Shown here: positions 7,722-16,280 of the stretch, piece after piece
Position numbering within the stretch: position 1 is the first letter of the stretch
How the letters are laid out: every line of letters starts with the position of its first letter
Origin: Acutalibacter sp.
GTDB lineage: Bacteria; Bacillota; Clostridia; Oscillospirales; Acutalibacteraceae
Length of the DNA: 64,000 nt
Reading direction: 5' to 3'
NCBI GenBank assembly: GCA_020025775.1
Contig: JAHHRN010000008.1
Location: forward strand, 1 to 64,000
Notes under the pieces: generated by a model
The model's input: the letters and a program-made list of their open reading frames with translations, nothing else
Told to the model about the DNA's origin: nothing
Databases searched by the model: none
Program-made: the position numbers and the translations under genes

Positions 7722-7857
7722 GGCAAATAAAGAAGGACTATCTTCCGTTCTCACCTGTGATTTCAAATGAAACAGGTCAATACGCAAAAATGCTGAAGGG
7801 TTAACCCTTAAAAAGCTTGTATTTTGGCGCGGACGGAACACTGTCCGCGCTTTTTTT
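7722..7857 (+). promoter_or_regulatory. L20-type leader with intrinsic attenuator
   Basis: The 5' untranslated region of infC ends in a hairpin GCGCGGAC/GTCCGCGC (7827-7834 with 7843-7850) followed by seven T, placed before the infC SD. Upstream are an ACCTGTGATTTCAAATGAAACAGGT-like hairpin (7754-7778 region) and an AGGGTTAACCCTT palindrome (near 7797-7810). In Bacillus-type Firmicutes this operon is autoregulated by L20 through leader termination. The same logic is inferred here from position and the attenuator; the L20-binding site itself was not matched base by base. Confidence 0.75.
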
Positions 7858-7890
7858 GAATTTTTAAATTAGGAGTGAAAAGCGAACCGT

Positions 7891-8397
7891 ATGAAAGAAA
7901 TGCAAATCAATGAACAAATCCGTGACCGTGAAGTCCGTGTCATTAGCGACAGCGGCGAACAGCTTGGGTTAATGTCTGCGAAAGAGGCTCTTAAAAAGGC
8001 TGAGGAAAGAAATCTCGACCTCGTTAAGATTGCGCCGAATTCCACACCGCCCGTATGCAAGATTATGGATTACGGTAAATACCGTTTTGAACAGGCAAAA
8101 CGCGCAAAGGAAGCCAAAAAGAATCAAAAGGTAATGGAGATTAAGGAAATCCGCCTTTCTCTCAACATTGACACGCATGACTTTGAAACGAAAGTGAAGC
8201 ACGCCGAAAAATTCTTAAAGGCTGGCAACAAGGTGAAAGTTTCTATCCGCTTTAGAGGTCGTGAGATGGCACATCCCGAGCTCGGTAAGGTTCCGATGGA
8301 AAAATTCGCGGCGGCATGCGACGAATTTGCAAATGTTGAAAAGCCCGCAAAGCTTGAGGGCAGACAGATGCTTATGTTCTTAGCACCCACCAAATAA
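7891..8397 (+). CDS. infC: translation initiation factor IF-3
   Basis: 168 residues. IF-3 N-domain (INEQIRDREVRVISDSGEQLG), KYRFEQAKRAKEAKK linker helix, and C-domain (EIKEIRLSLNIDTHDFETK; VSIRFRGREMAHPELG). It binds the 30S subunit and proofreads initiator tRNA and start codons. The AGGAG motif (7871) is about 15 nt from ATG 7891, a long spacing; no in-frame AUU/AUC start like that of many infC genes is available, because an in-frame TGA at 7876 closes the frame. It is first in the infC-rpmI-rplT operon behind the leader attenuator. Confidence 0.97.
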   Translation: MKEMQINEQIRDREVRVISDSGEQLGLMSAKEALKKAEERNLDLVKIAPNSTPPVCKIMDYGKYRFEQAKRAKEAKKNQKVMEIKEIRLSLNIDTHDFETKVKHAEKFLKAGNKVKVSIRFRGREMAHPELGKVPMEKFAAACDEFANVEKPAKLEGRQMLMFLAPTK

Positions 8398-8425
8398 ATA
8401 AAAATCATTGCAGGAGGAATACGAA

Positions 8426-8623
8426 ATGCCTAAGATTAAAACACATTCCGGAGCAAAGAAACGCTTCAAATTATCCAAGAACGGTAAACCGATGCGCGCA
8501 CACGCAAACAAGTCTCACATCCTTACCAAGAAGAGCACTAAGAGAAAGAGAAATCTTCGTAAGACAGCTGTTGCGGATGTAACCAACCAGAAGCAGATCA
8601 AACGTCTCGTTCCTTACAAATAA
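8426..8623 (+). CDS. rpmI: 50S ribosomal protein L35
   Basis: 65 residues, the usual L35 length. Start ATG 8426 follows AGGAGG by 7 nt. The highly basic sequence has the family signature KIKTHSGAKKRFK, HANKSHILTKKSTKRKRNLR and a C-terminal KRLVPYK. Second gene of infC-rpmI-rplT, 28 nt after infC. Confidence 0.98.
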   Translation: MPKIKTHSGAKKRFKLSKNGKPMRAHANKSHILTKKSTKRKRNLRKTAVADVTNQKQIKRLVPYK

Positions 8624-8681
8624 GAAGGACTTTTTCGAGAGGCGGTATTCGCCGCAGACAATATTATCGGAGGTAACATAA

Positions 8682-9038
8682 ATGGCAAGAATTAAAGGCG
8701 CTATCATGACGCGCAAAAGAAGAAATAAAGTTTTAAAAATGGCAAAGGGCTACTACGGCTCCAAGAGCAGCCTCTTCAAGACTGCTAAACAGGCTGTTAT
8801 GAAGTCCGGCAACTACGCTTACGTCGGCAGAAAGCAGAAGAAGAGAGATTTCAGACGTCTCTGGATTACAAGAATCTCCGCTGCTTGCAAGATGAACGGT
8901 ATGAACTACTCCACCTTCATCAACGGCCTCAAGAAGGCTGACATCAGCCTCAACCGTAAGATGCTTTCCGAAATCGCAATCGCTGATCCCGCAGCATTCA
9001 CCGCACTTTGCGACCAGGCAAAAGCAGCGCTTAAATAA
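8682..9038 (+). CDS. rplT: 50S ribosomal protein L20
   Basis: 118 residues, full length. Begins MARIKGAIMTRKRRNKVLK, with the conserved AKGYYGSKSSLFKTAKQAV and RRDFRRLWITRISAA-type segments; it ends near the typical C-terminus. It nucleates 50S assembly on 23S rRNA and in Bacillus represses its own operon through the leader. SD GGAGG at about 8670. An intrinsic terminator follows. Confidence 0.98.
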   Translation: MARIKGAIMTRKRRNKVLKMAKGYYGSKSSLFKTAKQAVMKSGNYAYVGRKQKKRDFRRLWITRISAACKMNGMNYSTFINGLKKADISLNRKMLSEIAIADPAAFTALCDQAKAALK

Positions 9039-9043
9039 GCTAA

Positions 9044-9086
9044 AACCACGCCTTTTTTTAAGAGGCGTGGTTATTTTCATTTTTTA
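9044..9086 (+). terminator. terminator after rplT
   Basis: AACCACGCCT (9044-9053) pairs with AGGCGTGGTT (9063-9072) around a T-rich loop, followed by ATTTTCATTTTTT. The next gene begins only about 20 nt later, with no clear promoter, so read-through into the long downstream operon is plausible. Confidence 0.82.
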
Positions 9087-9103
9087 GTAAAGGGGGCGAG
9101 ACG

Positions 9104-9886
9104 GTGCAGTACATAGAAATTCAAAGCCGAAAAAGCGAAAAAGTGAAAAACTATTGCCGTCTTTTGTCGACAGCAAAGGCTAGAAGAAAAGAACGGCTTT
9201 TCTGTTTGGAGGGCTTGCGTCTCTCTGTAGATGCGGCACTTTCGGGCTTTACAATCGAGCAGGCTTTTGTGACCGAAGCGGCGCTTTCCAAAAGCGAAAA
9301 GGAATTAGAGCCTTTGCTTTCTGCGGCACGCTTTGTTTATAAAATCAGCGAAGAGGTTGCCGAAAAAATGGCAGACACCGTCACAACCCAAGGCGTTTTC
9401 TGCATCGCTAAAATGAAAGAAAAGGCGGATGCCGTTTTAGAAGTCGGCGAGCGTTATGTCGCGCTCGACAACGTGCAAAACCCGTCGAATCTCGGTGCAA
9501 TTGCCAGAACTGCCGAAGCTTTAGGCTTTAAAGGCTTGCTTTTACAGGACGGCTGTGATATTTATAATCCCAAGGCGCAAAGAGCTTCTATGGGTTCTTT
9601 GCTTCGTTTGGAAATTCGCGAGACTGGGGATTTAGCGGCCTTGCTCGCGGCGGCACCCAAGGGCATTTTGACCTTTGCTACCGTGCCGGACAGCACCGCC
9701 GAGGATATTCGCACGCTCGACTTTTCGGGCGGCGCAGTGGCGGTTATCGGCAATGAGGGCAACGGCGTTTCTGCGGCGGTTTTAGATGCCGTGCAGAAAA
9801 AGGCAACCATTCCGATGCGTGGCAGAGCAGAGTCCTTAAATGCGGCGGCAGCGGCAACGATTACGATGTGGGAAATGATGAAATGA
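9104..9886 (+). CDS. TrmH/SpoU-family RNA 2'-O-methyltransferase
   Basis: 260 residues from GTG 9104, preceded by AAAGGGGGCGAG. An N-terminal substrate-binding domain (about 1-105, including RKERLFCLEGLRL) precedes a SPOUT catalytic domain with the three SpoU motifs: LDNVQNPSNLGAIARTA (Asn/Arg motif 1), VIGNEGNGVS (motif 2), and the knot motif 3 IPMRGRAESLNAAAAATI. It should transfer a methyl group from SAM to a ribose 2'-OH of 23S rRNA or tRNA; the exact nucleotide is not inferable. It overlaps dprA by 4 nt (ATGA) and starts the long operon. Confidence 0.93.
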   Translation: MQYIEIQSRKSEKVKNYCRLLSTAKARRKERLFCLEGLRLSVDAALSGFTIEQAFVTEAALSKSEKELEPLLSAARFVYKISEEVAEKMADTVTTQGVFCIAKMKEKADAVLEVGERYVALDNVQNPSNLGAIARTAEALGFKGLLLQDGCDIYNPKAQRASMGSLLRLEIRETGDLAALLAAAPKGILTFATVPDSTAEDIRTLDFSGGAVAVIGNEGNGVSAAVLDAVQKKATIPMRGRAESLNAAAAATITMWEMMK

Positions 9887-11145
9887 ACGAAACGGCTTAT
9901 TGGATTTGGCTTTTAAAGACCCTCGGTGCGGCGGCGCCGATTCGAGATATTTTAGACTATTTCGGTTCGCCCCGTAAGCTTTACGAAGCGGGCAGTACCG
10001 AATGGCGTCTTTCGGGGCTGATGAGTCCCAAGCAAATCTATGCGCTCACAAGATTTTCTCCGTCCGAGTCAGGCGAAACCATGAAAATCTGCCGTGAAAA
10101 CGGCTGGCAAATCCTCACACCCGAGCACGTTTGCTATCCGCAGGCGCTGTTAGAGCTTCGGAACTATCCGCCCGTGCTTTTCGTTTGGGGCAATGCCGAA
10201 GCACTCACAAAGAATGTAAAAATCGCCGTGGTCGGCACAAGAAAAACGTCCCGGTACGGCGCGAGAGTGGCCTTTTTGCTCTCCGAGGCGTTAACCAAAA
10301 GCGGCACGCTCATTGTTTCGGGCGGCGCTCTTGGTGTAGACAGTGCGGCGCATCACGGTGCGCTTGCAGGCGGTGGCAAAACCATTGCGGTTTTAGGCTG
10401 CGGTCTCGGCACGGATTACTTAAAAGAAAATGCACCTATGCGTGCACAAATCGCAAAAAGCGGCGGTGCGGTGATCAGTGAATTTTTACCGTTTTCCCCT
10501 GCGTCCAGAACAACCTTTCCTCTTAGAAATCGCATTATTTCGGCGATTTCCCTCGGAACGGTGGTTGTTGAGGCAGGCGAAAGAAGCGGTTCTTTAATTA
10601 CCGCTCGCTGTGCATTAGAGCAGGGACGAGATGTCTTCGCCGTCCCCGGAGATTTAATCTCCACCGCCTATACGGGCGGCAATAAGCTCATTAAAGACGG
10701 CGCAAAGCCGGTCTTTTCTCCCTTAGATATTTTAGAGGAATATCTCTATCTCTACGGTGACGAATTAGACCCAGAGCCGTCCAAAAAAACCTTCGGCGAA
10801 CTGCTTTCAGACCACAAAAACGAGATAAGGCTTTCTCAAAAGGAAATGCCCCTCGCGGCAAAAGAGCCGGTAAAGCCGAAAAAAGAAAAGCAAATGCCCG
10901 AAGCGGTGTCGAAACAAAGGGCACCCGAAGAAGTGCCAAGGGCAAACGAAGCAGAAAGCATCCCGGCGGAACTCAGCGGCGATGCGGCTGCGGTTTATAA
11001 AGCACTTCTTGGCGGCGAAAAGCATATTGACGAGCTGTGCGAAATTCTAAATCTTCCCGTGCAAAAGGCGCTTTCGGCGCTCACCACACTGGAGCTTATG
11101 GGTTACGCAGAGCTTTTGGAAGGCAAAAAATACAAATTGAACTAA
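9883..11145 (+). CDS. dprA: DNA processing protein DprA/Smf
   Basis: 420 residues from ATG 9883, which overlaps the methyltransferase stop as ATGA; a GTG 15 nt upstream is possible. N-terminal SAM-like helices, then the DprA Rossmann domain with IAVVGTRKTSRYG, IVSGGALGVDSAAHHGAL and FPLRNRIISAIS...VVEAGERSGSLITA, and a charged linker (about 290-350). A C-terminal winged-helix follows (VYKALLGGEKHIDELCEI...LTTLELMGYAEL). DprA loads RecA on incoming single-stranded DNA during transformation; many non-competent Firmicutes also keep it. It lies next to topA, the common dprA-topA-trmFO arrangement. Confidence 0.96.
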   Translation: MNETAYWIWLLKTLGAAAPIRDILDYFGSPRKLYEAGSTEWRLSGLMSPKQIYALTRFSPSESGETMKICRENGWQILTPEHVCYPQALLELRNYPPVLFVWGNAEALTKNVKIAVVGTRKTSRYGARVAFLLSEALTKSGTLIVSGGALGVDSAAHHGALAGGGKTIAVLGCGLGTDYLKENAPMRAQIAKSGGAVISEFLPFSPASRTTFPLRNRIISAISLGTVVVEAGERSGSLITARCALEQGRDVFAVPGDLISTAYTGGNKLIKDGAKPVFSPLDILEEYLYLYGDELDPEPSKKTFGELLSDHKNEIRLSQKEMPLAAKEPVKPKKEKQMPEAVSKQRAPEEVPRANEAESIPAELSGDAAAVYKALLGGEKHIDELCEILNLPVQKALSALTTLELMGYAELLEGKKYKLN

Positions 11146-11164
11146 AGAACAGGAAGGGTACAGC

Positions 11165-13291
11165 ATGGCAAATTTGGTAATTGTTGAGTCTCCCTCAAAA
11201 GCAAAAACGATACAGAAATATCTCGGTAAGGACTATACCGTTACAGCTTCGGTCGGTCATATCCGCGATTTGCCGGCGGCACGTCTTAGCGTCGATGTTA
11301 AGAACGATTTTGCCCCGAAATATAGCATTGTAAAAGGCAAAGAAAAGCTGGTTAAAGAACTCAAAGGCATGGTCAAGGAAGCCGATAAAGTCTATCTCGC
11401 AACCGACCCGGATAGAGAAGGCGAAGCGATTTCTTGGCATCTTGCTACGGTTTTGGGTCTCAGTCTCGACGACGAAAACCGCGTAAAATTCAACGAAATC
11501 AATAAAACAAGTGTTAAAAACGGCTTAGAGCATCCCGAAAAAATCGACCTTGATTTGGTCGATGCACAGCAGGCGAGACGTATTCTCGACAGACTTGTAG
11601 GCTATAAGCTCAGCCCGTTTGTTTCTCAGAAAATCCGCCGCGGACTTTCCGCAGGCCGTGTGCAGTCTGTAGCTTTGCGCCTCATTGTAGACCGTGAAGA
11701 AGAAATCCGCGCTTTTAAGCCCGAAGAATATTGGAGCATTGATGCGGCATTTATCGCGCCCTCCTCTAAGAGAGCATTTGCGGCAAGCTTTGTCGGCGAT
11801 GAAACCGGCAAAATCAAGCTCACGAGCAAAGAAGAATCCGATGCGATTTTACAGCGTCTTGAAAATGCAGAATACACGGTAACCGAAGTGAAAAAAGGCA
11901 CCAGACGCCGCCAGCCGGCACCGCCCTTTACCACTTCCACCTTACAGCAGGAGGCTTCGAGAAGACTCGGCTTCCAAGGTAAGCGCACCATGAAAACTGC
12001 GCAGGAATTATACGAAGGTATGGAAATCCAGGGTCACGGCGCAATGGGTCTTATCACCTACATGAGAACCGACTCTCTTCGTATTTCCGAAGAAGCTAGA
12101 GCCGAGGCGAATTCTTATATCGAAGAGACCTTCGGTAAGGAATATCTCCCCGAAAAGCCCCGCTATTTTAAAACCAAAGCGAGCGCACAGGACGGTCACG
12201 AAGCCATTCGTCCGACTATGCCCTCTCTTTCTCCGGCAGAGGTGAAGGACAGCCTCACCAATGACCAGTATAAGCTTTATAACCTCATTTGGAACCGCTT
12301 TATGGCGAGCCTTATGTCCGTTTGCGTACAGGATACCGTTAAAATTGAAATCCACGGGGCAAACGAAGCAGATAAAGAAAACGAAAGATATTGCACCTTT
12401 GCGGCAAGCGGCTACACTGTTCGTTTCGACGGCTTTACAAAGCTTTATGAAACCATGACCGAGGATGACGAAAAGGCATCGAAGCTTCCCGCGATTAAAA
12501 AGGCAGACAGCTTAAAGTGCAAGGAGCTTTTGGGCAACCAGCACTTCACCCAGCCGCCCGCACGCTACACCGAAGCATCGCTTGTTAAGATGCTCGAAGA
12601 AACCGGCGTCGGCAGACCGTCTACCTACGTTTCCATCGTTTCCACCATTCTTTCGAGAGAATATGTGGAGCGCGAAAAGAAGCAGTTAAAGCCCACAGAG
12701 CTCGGCGAAGCGGTAACCGGTCTTTTGAAGAAGCAGTTCCCGAATATTGTAAACGTAAAATTCACGGCAAACATGGAAAGTGACCTCGATAAGGTCGAGC
12801 ACGGTGATGTCGATTATATCGCCATGCTCCACACCTTCTATGATGCCTTTGACGAAACCCTCCAAAAGGCGAAAGCCGAAACCGAGGGCATGAAAATCAA
12901 ACTCAAGGAAGACCAGACCGACATTCCCTGCGAAAAATGCGGCAGAATGATGGTCATTAAAACGGGTAGATTCGGCAAATTCCTTGCCTGCCCCGGCTAT
13001 CCCGAGTGCAAAAATACCAAGCCCTTGGTCGTAGAAACCAAGGCAACCTGCCCCAGATGCGGCGGTAAGGTTATTGAAAAGAAGAGCAAAAAAGGCTATG
13101 TCTTTTACGGCTGTGACAATTATCCCGAATGCAACTTTATGACATGGGATAAGCCCACAGACGAGCTTTGCCCGAAGTGCGGCAAATCCCTCTTTAAGAA
13201 AAAGGGCGGCGTTTTAGCTTGTCTCAATGAGGATTGCGGCTACGAAACAAAGCCCGAAAAGAAGAGCAAAAAGGACGAAGCAGAAGAATAA
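11165..13291 (+). CDS. topA: DNA topoisomerase I (type IA)
   Basis: 708 residues. N-terminal TOPRIM (NLVIVESPSKAKTIQKYLG; LATDPDREGEAISWHL), and an active-site tyrosine in ITYMRTDSLR (about residue 298). The C-terminus has three Cys4 zinc ribbons: CEKCG...CPGYPEC, CPRCG...CDNYPEC and CPKCG...CLNEDC. It relaxes negative supercoils through a covalent phosphotyrosine intermediate. SD GGAAGGG lies before ATG, 19 nt after dprA. Its stop is 17 nt before the trmFO start. Confidence 0.98.
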   Translation: MANLVIVESPSKAKTIQKYLGKDYTVTASVGHIRDLPAARLSVDVKNDFAPKYSIVKGKEKLVKELKGMVKEADKVYLATDPDREGEAISWHLATVLGLSLDDENRVKFNEINKTSVKNGLEHPEKIDLDLVDAQQARRILDRLVGYKLSPFVSQKIRRGLSAGRVQSVALRLIVDREEEIRAFKPEEYWSIDAAFIAPSSKRAFAASFVGDETGKIKLTSKEESDAILQRLENAEYTVTEVKKGTRRRQPAPPFTTSTLQQEASRRLGFQGKRTMKTAQELYEGMEIQGHGAMGLITYMRTDSLRISEEARAEANSYIEETFGKEYLPEKPRYFKTKASAQDGHEAIRPTMPSLSPAEVKDSLTNDQYKLYNLIWNRFMASLMSVCVQDTVKIEIHGANEADKENERYCTFAASGYTVRFDGFTKLYETMTEDDEKASKLPAIKKADSLKCKELLGNQHFTQPPARYTEASLVKMLEETGVGRPSTYVSIVSTILSREYVEREKKQLKPTELGEAVTGLLKKQFPNIVNVKFTANMESDLDKVEHGDVDYIAMLHTFYDAFDETLQKAKAETEGMKIKLKEDQTDIPCEKCGRMMVIKTGRFGKFLACPGYPECKNTKPLVVETKATCPRCGGKVIEKKSKKGYVFYGCDNYPECNFMTWDKPTDELCPKCGKSLFKKKGGVLACLNEDCGYETKPEKKSKKDEAEE

Positions 13292-13307
13292 CGAAAAGGA
13301 GAATCGG

Positions 13308-14621
13308 ATGAAAGCGGCAGTAATCGGCGCAGGACTTGCAGGTGTAGAAGCGGCATGGCAGTTGCAGCTTCAAGGCATCGAAGTGGACTTATATGAAATG
13401 AAGCCCTTAAAGCGTTCTCCTGCGCATCATCAAGACGGCTTTGCGGAGCTGGTTTGTTCCAATTCTTTAAAAGCAGAACGCCTAAATTCCGCGGCTGGTC
13501 TTTTAAAAGCGGAAATGGCAACCTTTTCGTCGATTTGTGTAGAAAGTGCTTATCAAAATAAAGTGCCCGCAGGCGGCGCCCTCGCGGTAGACAGAGACGG
13601 CTTTTCCGGTTACATTACCGAAAAAATCCTCGCCTGCCCGAGAATTCACGTGATTCACGAGGAAGTCACCGAGCTTCCCAAAAATGCGGATGCTGTTATC
13701 GTAGCGGCAGGACCGCTCGCCAGTGACGGCATCGCCGAAACCATTCGCTCGCTTTGCGGCGAGGGGCTTTCGTTCTATGATGCGGCGGCACCGATTGTAA
13801 CGGCGGAATCCATTGATATGTCTGAAGCGTTTTTGCAGTCGCGTTATGATCGCGGCGGCGAGTCGGATTATATCAACTGCCCCCTCGATAAAGAGCAGTA
13901 TGAGGCATTTTATGAGGCGCTCATCACCGCAGAGGGTGCACCGCTCCATTCTTTCGATAAGCGCAAGGATGTGTACGAGGGCTGTATGCCCATTGAAGTT
14001 TTGGCTTCGCGTGGTAAGGATGCCATGCGCTACGGTCCGTTAAAGCCCGTGGGTCTTACGAATCCCCAAACCGGGCACAGACCGTGGGCGAATTTACAGC
14101 TTCGAAAAGAAAATAATAAAGGCACGTTATATAATTTAGTGGGATTTCAGACGAACCTCAAATTCCCCGAGCAAAAGAGAGTTTTTTCCATGTTCCCGGC
14201 GCTTAAAAATGCAGAATTCATGCGTTACGGTGTGATGCACCGCAACACCTTTTTGGATTCGCCTCGCCTGTTGAATGGGGATTTCAGCTTTAGAAAACGA
14301 CCCCTTTTATTCTTTGCGGGGCAGATTACGGGCGTGGAAGGTTATATGGAATCCGCTTCTTCGGGTATTTTGGCAGGTCTTAATGCCGCCAGACGCTTAA
14401 AGGGCGAAGAAACCGTCCTTTTACCCGAAACCACCATGATGGGTGCACTTTCCCGCTATATCAGCGACGAGAGTGTGAAGCATTTTCAGCCTATGGGCGC
14501 AAATTTCGGCGTCTTGCCGACCTTAGAAACCCATATTCGAGATAAGGCGGAGCGTTATGCGGCGCTCAGCGACCGTGCTATGGCTGATTTAAAGGCTTAT
14601 AAGGAGCAGATGAGTTTATGA
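13308..14621 (+). CDS. trmFO: folate-dependent tRNA (uracil-54-C5)-methyltransferase TrmFO
   Basis: 437 residues. Start ATG 13308 follows AAAAGGAGA; the frame extends back into topA but without an SD. The FAD-binding GxGxxG is AVIGAGLAGVEAA at the N-terminus. Family segments LYEMKP, AELVCSNSLKAE (redox Cys), PAGGALAVDRDGFS, and GQITGVEGYMESASSGI are present. It makes m5U54 in the tRNA T loop using methylene-tetrahydrofolate and FADH2. The last codons overlap plsX by 4 nt. Confidence 0.97.
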   Translation: MKAAVIGAGLAGVEAAWQLQLQGIEVDLYEMKPLKRSPAHHQDGFAELVCSNSLKAERLNSAAGLLKAEMATFSSICVESAYQNKVPAGGALAVDRDGFSGYITEKILACPRIHVIHEEVTELPKNADAVIVAAGPLASDGIAETIRSLCGEGLSFYDAAAPIVTAESIDMSEAFLQSRYDRGGESDYINCPLDKEQYEAFYEALITAEGAPLHSFDKRKDVYEGCMPIEVLASRGKDAMRYGPLKPVGLTNPQTGHRPWANLQLRKENNKGTLYNLVGFQTNLKFPEQKRVFSMFPALKNAEFMRYGVMHRNTFLDSPRLLNGDFSFRKRPLLFFAGQITGVEGYMESASSGILAGLNAARRLKGEETVLLPETTMMGALSRYISDESVKHFQPMGANFGVLPTLETHIRDKAERYAALSDRAMADLKAYKEQMSL

Positions 14622-15631
14622 AAATTATTGTAGATGCGTTCGGCGGCGACAATGCCCCCGTTGAAATTTTAAAGGGCTGTGCCGATGCAGAAAAAGAATT
14701 CGGCGTAGAAATTGCACTTTCGGGCGATACCGAAAAAATCAAGGAAGTGGCACAAAAGGAAAATATCGACATTAGCCGTATGGAGCTCATCCATGCGGAT
14801 GACGTGTTCCAAATGGAAACCCAGCCGACAGAGCTTTTAAAGGGTGGCAGAAACACCTCCATGGCGGTTGGTTTGCAGGCACTTGCCGACGGTAAGGGCG
14901 ATGCCTTTGTTTCCGCGGGCAGTACCGGTGCACTTTTAGTCGGTGCAACCTTCATCGTAAAGCGCATTAAGGGCGTAAAGCGTCCCGTTATCGGCGGCGT
15001 AATGCCCACCGCAGAAGGCCCGTTTATTTTGGTCGATACCGGTGCGAATGTCGAATGCACCGTGCCCATGCTCTGCCAGTTTGCGCATCTTGGCGATGTG
15101 TATATGAAGAACATTATGGGCATGAAAAATCCGAGAGTTGCTCTTGCAAATATCGGTACAGAAAAGACCAAGGGCACCAAATTGCAGGTCGAAGCCTATG
15201 AAGCCCTTTCTAAACTGGAGGGTATCAACTTCATCGGCAATATTGAAGTGCGTGACATTGCTTTCGGCAAGGCAGATGTTGTTGTAGCCGACGGTTTTAC
15301 CGGCAACGTTATCCTCAAAATGTATGAGGGCGTAGCGAAAATGATCAGCAACGAAGTCAAAGGCCTCTTCACAAAAAATCTCTTGACCGGTCTTTCCTAT
15401 CTCGGCGTAAAGTCGGGCGTGGATGCGTTCAAGGAAAAGATGAACTATAAAAAATACGGCGGCGCACCGATTATCGGCGTCAGAAAAACCGTCATCAAGG
15501 CGCATGGCTCTTCGGATGCCTACGCGATAAAGAATGCAATTAAACAGGCAATCACCTGCGTAGAAGGTAAGGTTGCCGAGGAAATTCGCGATGCGTTAAG
15601 TGAGGAACAAAATGAAACAGTTACAGAATAA
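14618..15631 (+). CDS. plsX: phosphate acyltransferase PlsX
   Basis: 337 residues. Starts at ATG 14618 inside the trmFO stop (ATGA overlap). Family signatures: MKIIVDAFGGDNAP at the start, ALADGKGDAFVSAGSTGALL, RPVIGGVMPT and FVDTGAN-type (LVDTGANVECT), plus VVADGFTGNVILK. It converts acyl-ACP plus phosphate to acyl-phosphate, the first committed step of PlsX/PlsY phospholipid synthesis, at the membrane surface. In many Firmicutes acpP lies between plsX and rnc; here rnc follows directly and acpP is absent from the window. Confidence 0.97.
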   Translation: MKIIVDAFGGDNAPVEILKGCADAEKEFGVEIALSGDTEKIKEVAQKENIDISRMELIHADDVFQMETQPTELLKGGRNTSMAVGLQALADGKGDAFVSAGSTGALLVGATFIVKRIKGVKRPVIGGVMPTAEGPFILVDTGANVECTVPMLCQFAHLGDVYMKNIMGMKNPRVALANIGTEKTKGTKLQVEAYEALSKLEGINFIGNIEVRDIAFGKADVVVADGFTGNVILKMYEGVAKMISNEVKGLFTKNLLTGLSYLGVKSGVDAFKEKMNYKKYGGAPIIGVRKTVIKAHGSSDAYAIKNAIKQAITCVEGKVAEEIRDALSEEQNETVTE

Positions 15632-16280
15632 TTTAGGCTATCATTTTAAAAATATCACCTATTTGGAGCGCGCCTTAACGCACTCTTCCTATGCTAATGA
15701 ACAGCATTTGGATACAGGCGACAACGAAAGACTGGAATTTTTAGGCGATTCCGTTTTAGGCTTCGTTACCGCAGAATATCTCTTTTTACACCACAGAAGC
15801 TTCCCCGAAGGCGAGCTTACAAAGCTTCGTGCTTATGCGGTTTGTGAAAAATCCCTGTTCGCTTATGCGAAAGAAATCGAGCTTGGCAAATTCCTTCGTC
15901 TTGGTAAGGGCGAAGAGCAGACCGGCGGCAGAGAGAGAGCTTCCGTGCTTTCCGATGCGTTTGAAGCTGTGATTGCGGCTATCTATTTAGACGGCGGCAT
16001 CGAGCCTGCCAAGAAGTTTGTTTTGCGCTTTGTAGAGCCTTATGTCGAAGCAAAGCCGACCTTTAAGGATTATAAAACTACCTTGCAGGAGGTTATTCAG
16101 CAGAACCAGGGCGAGCAGCTCGAATACGTGTTAATCAGCGAATCCGGCCCCGACCACGACAAGCACTTTGAAATGGAAGTGCATTTGAACAGCAACGTTA
16201 TCGGTCGCGGCATCGGCGGCAGTAAGAAAAAAGCCGAGCAGAATGCGGCAAAAGAAGCCTTGGAGCTGATGGGAATTTGA
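15612..16280 (+). CDS. rnc: ribonuclease III
   Basis: 222 residues. ATG 15612 is preferred over GTG 15600 because GAGG lies 6 nt upstream; either start overlaps the end of plsX. RNase III domain with signature ERLEFLGDSVLGFV (catalytic E/D) and the second acidic motif SDAFEAVIAAIYLDGG. A C-terminal dsRNA-binding domain (DYKTTLQEVIQQ...GRGIGGSKKKAEQNAAKEAL) follows. It processes rRNA precursors and structured mRNAs. The operon order plsX-rnc-(radical SAM)-smc-ftsY matches Clostridia. Confidence 0.97.
   Translation: MKQLQNNLGYHFKNITYLERALTHSSYANEQHLDTGDNERLEFLGDSVLGFVTAEYLFLHHRSFPEGELTKLRAYAVCEKSLFAYAKEIELGKFLRLGKGEEQTGGRERASVLSDAFEAVIAAIYLDGGIEPAKKFVLRFVEPYVEAKPTFKDYKTTLQEVIQQNQGEQLEYVLISESGPDHDKHFEMEVHLNSNVIGRGIGGSKKKAEQNAAKEALELMGI

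Noticed and set aside
13227..13307. Upstream extension of trmFO into topA
   Set aside because: No SD and no family sequence; ATG 13308 starts at the FAD-binding strand.
14936..15505. 189-codon frame antisense to plsX
   Set aside because: Shadow ORF inside a well supported gene.
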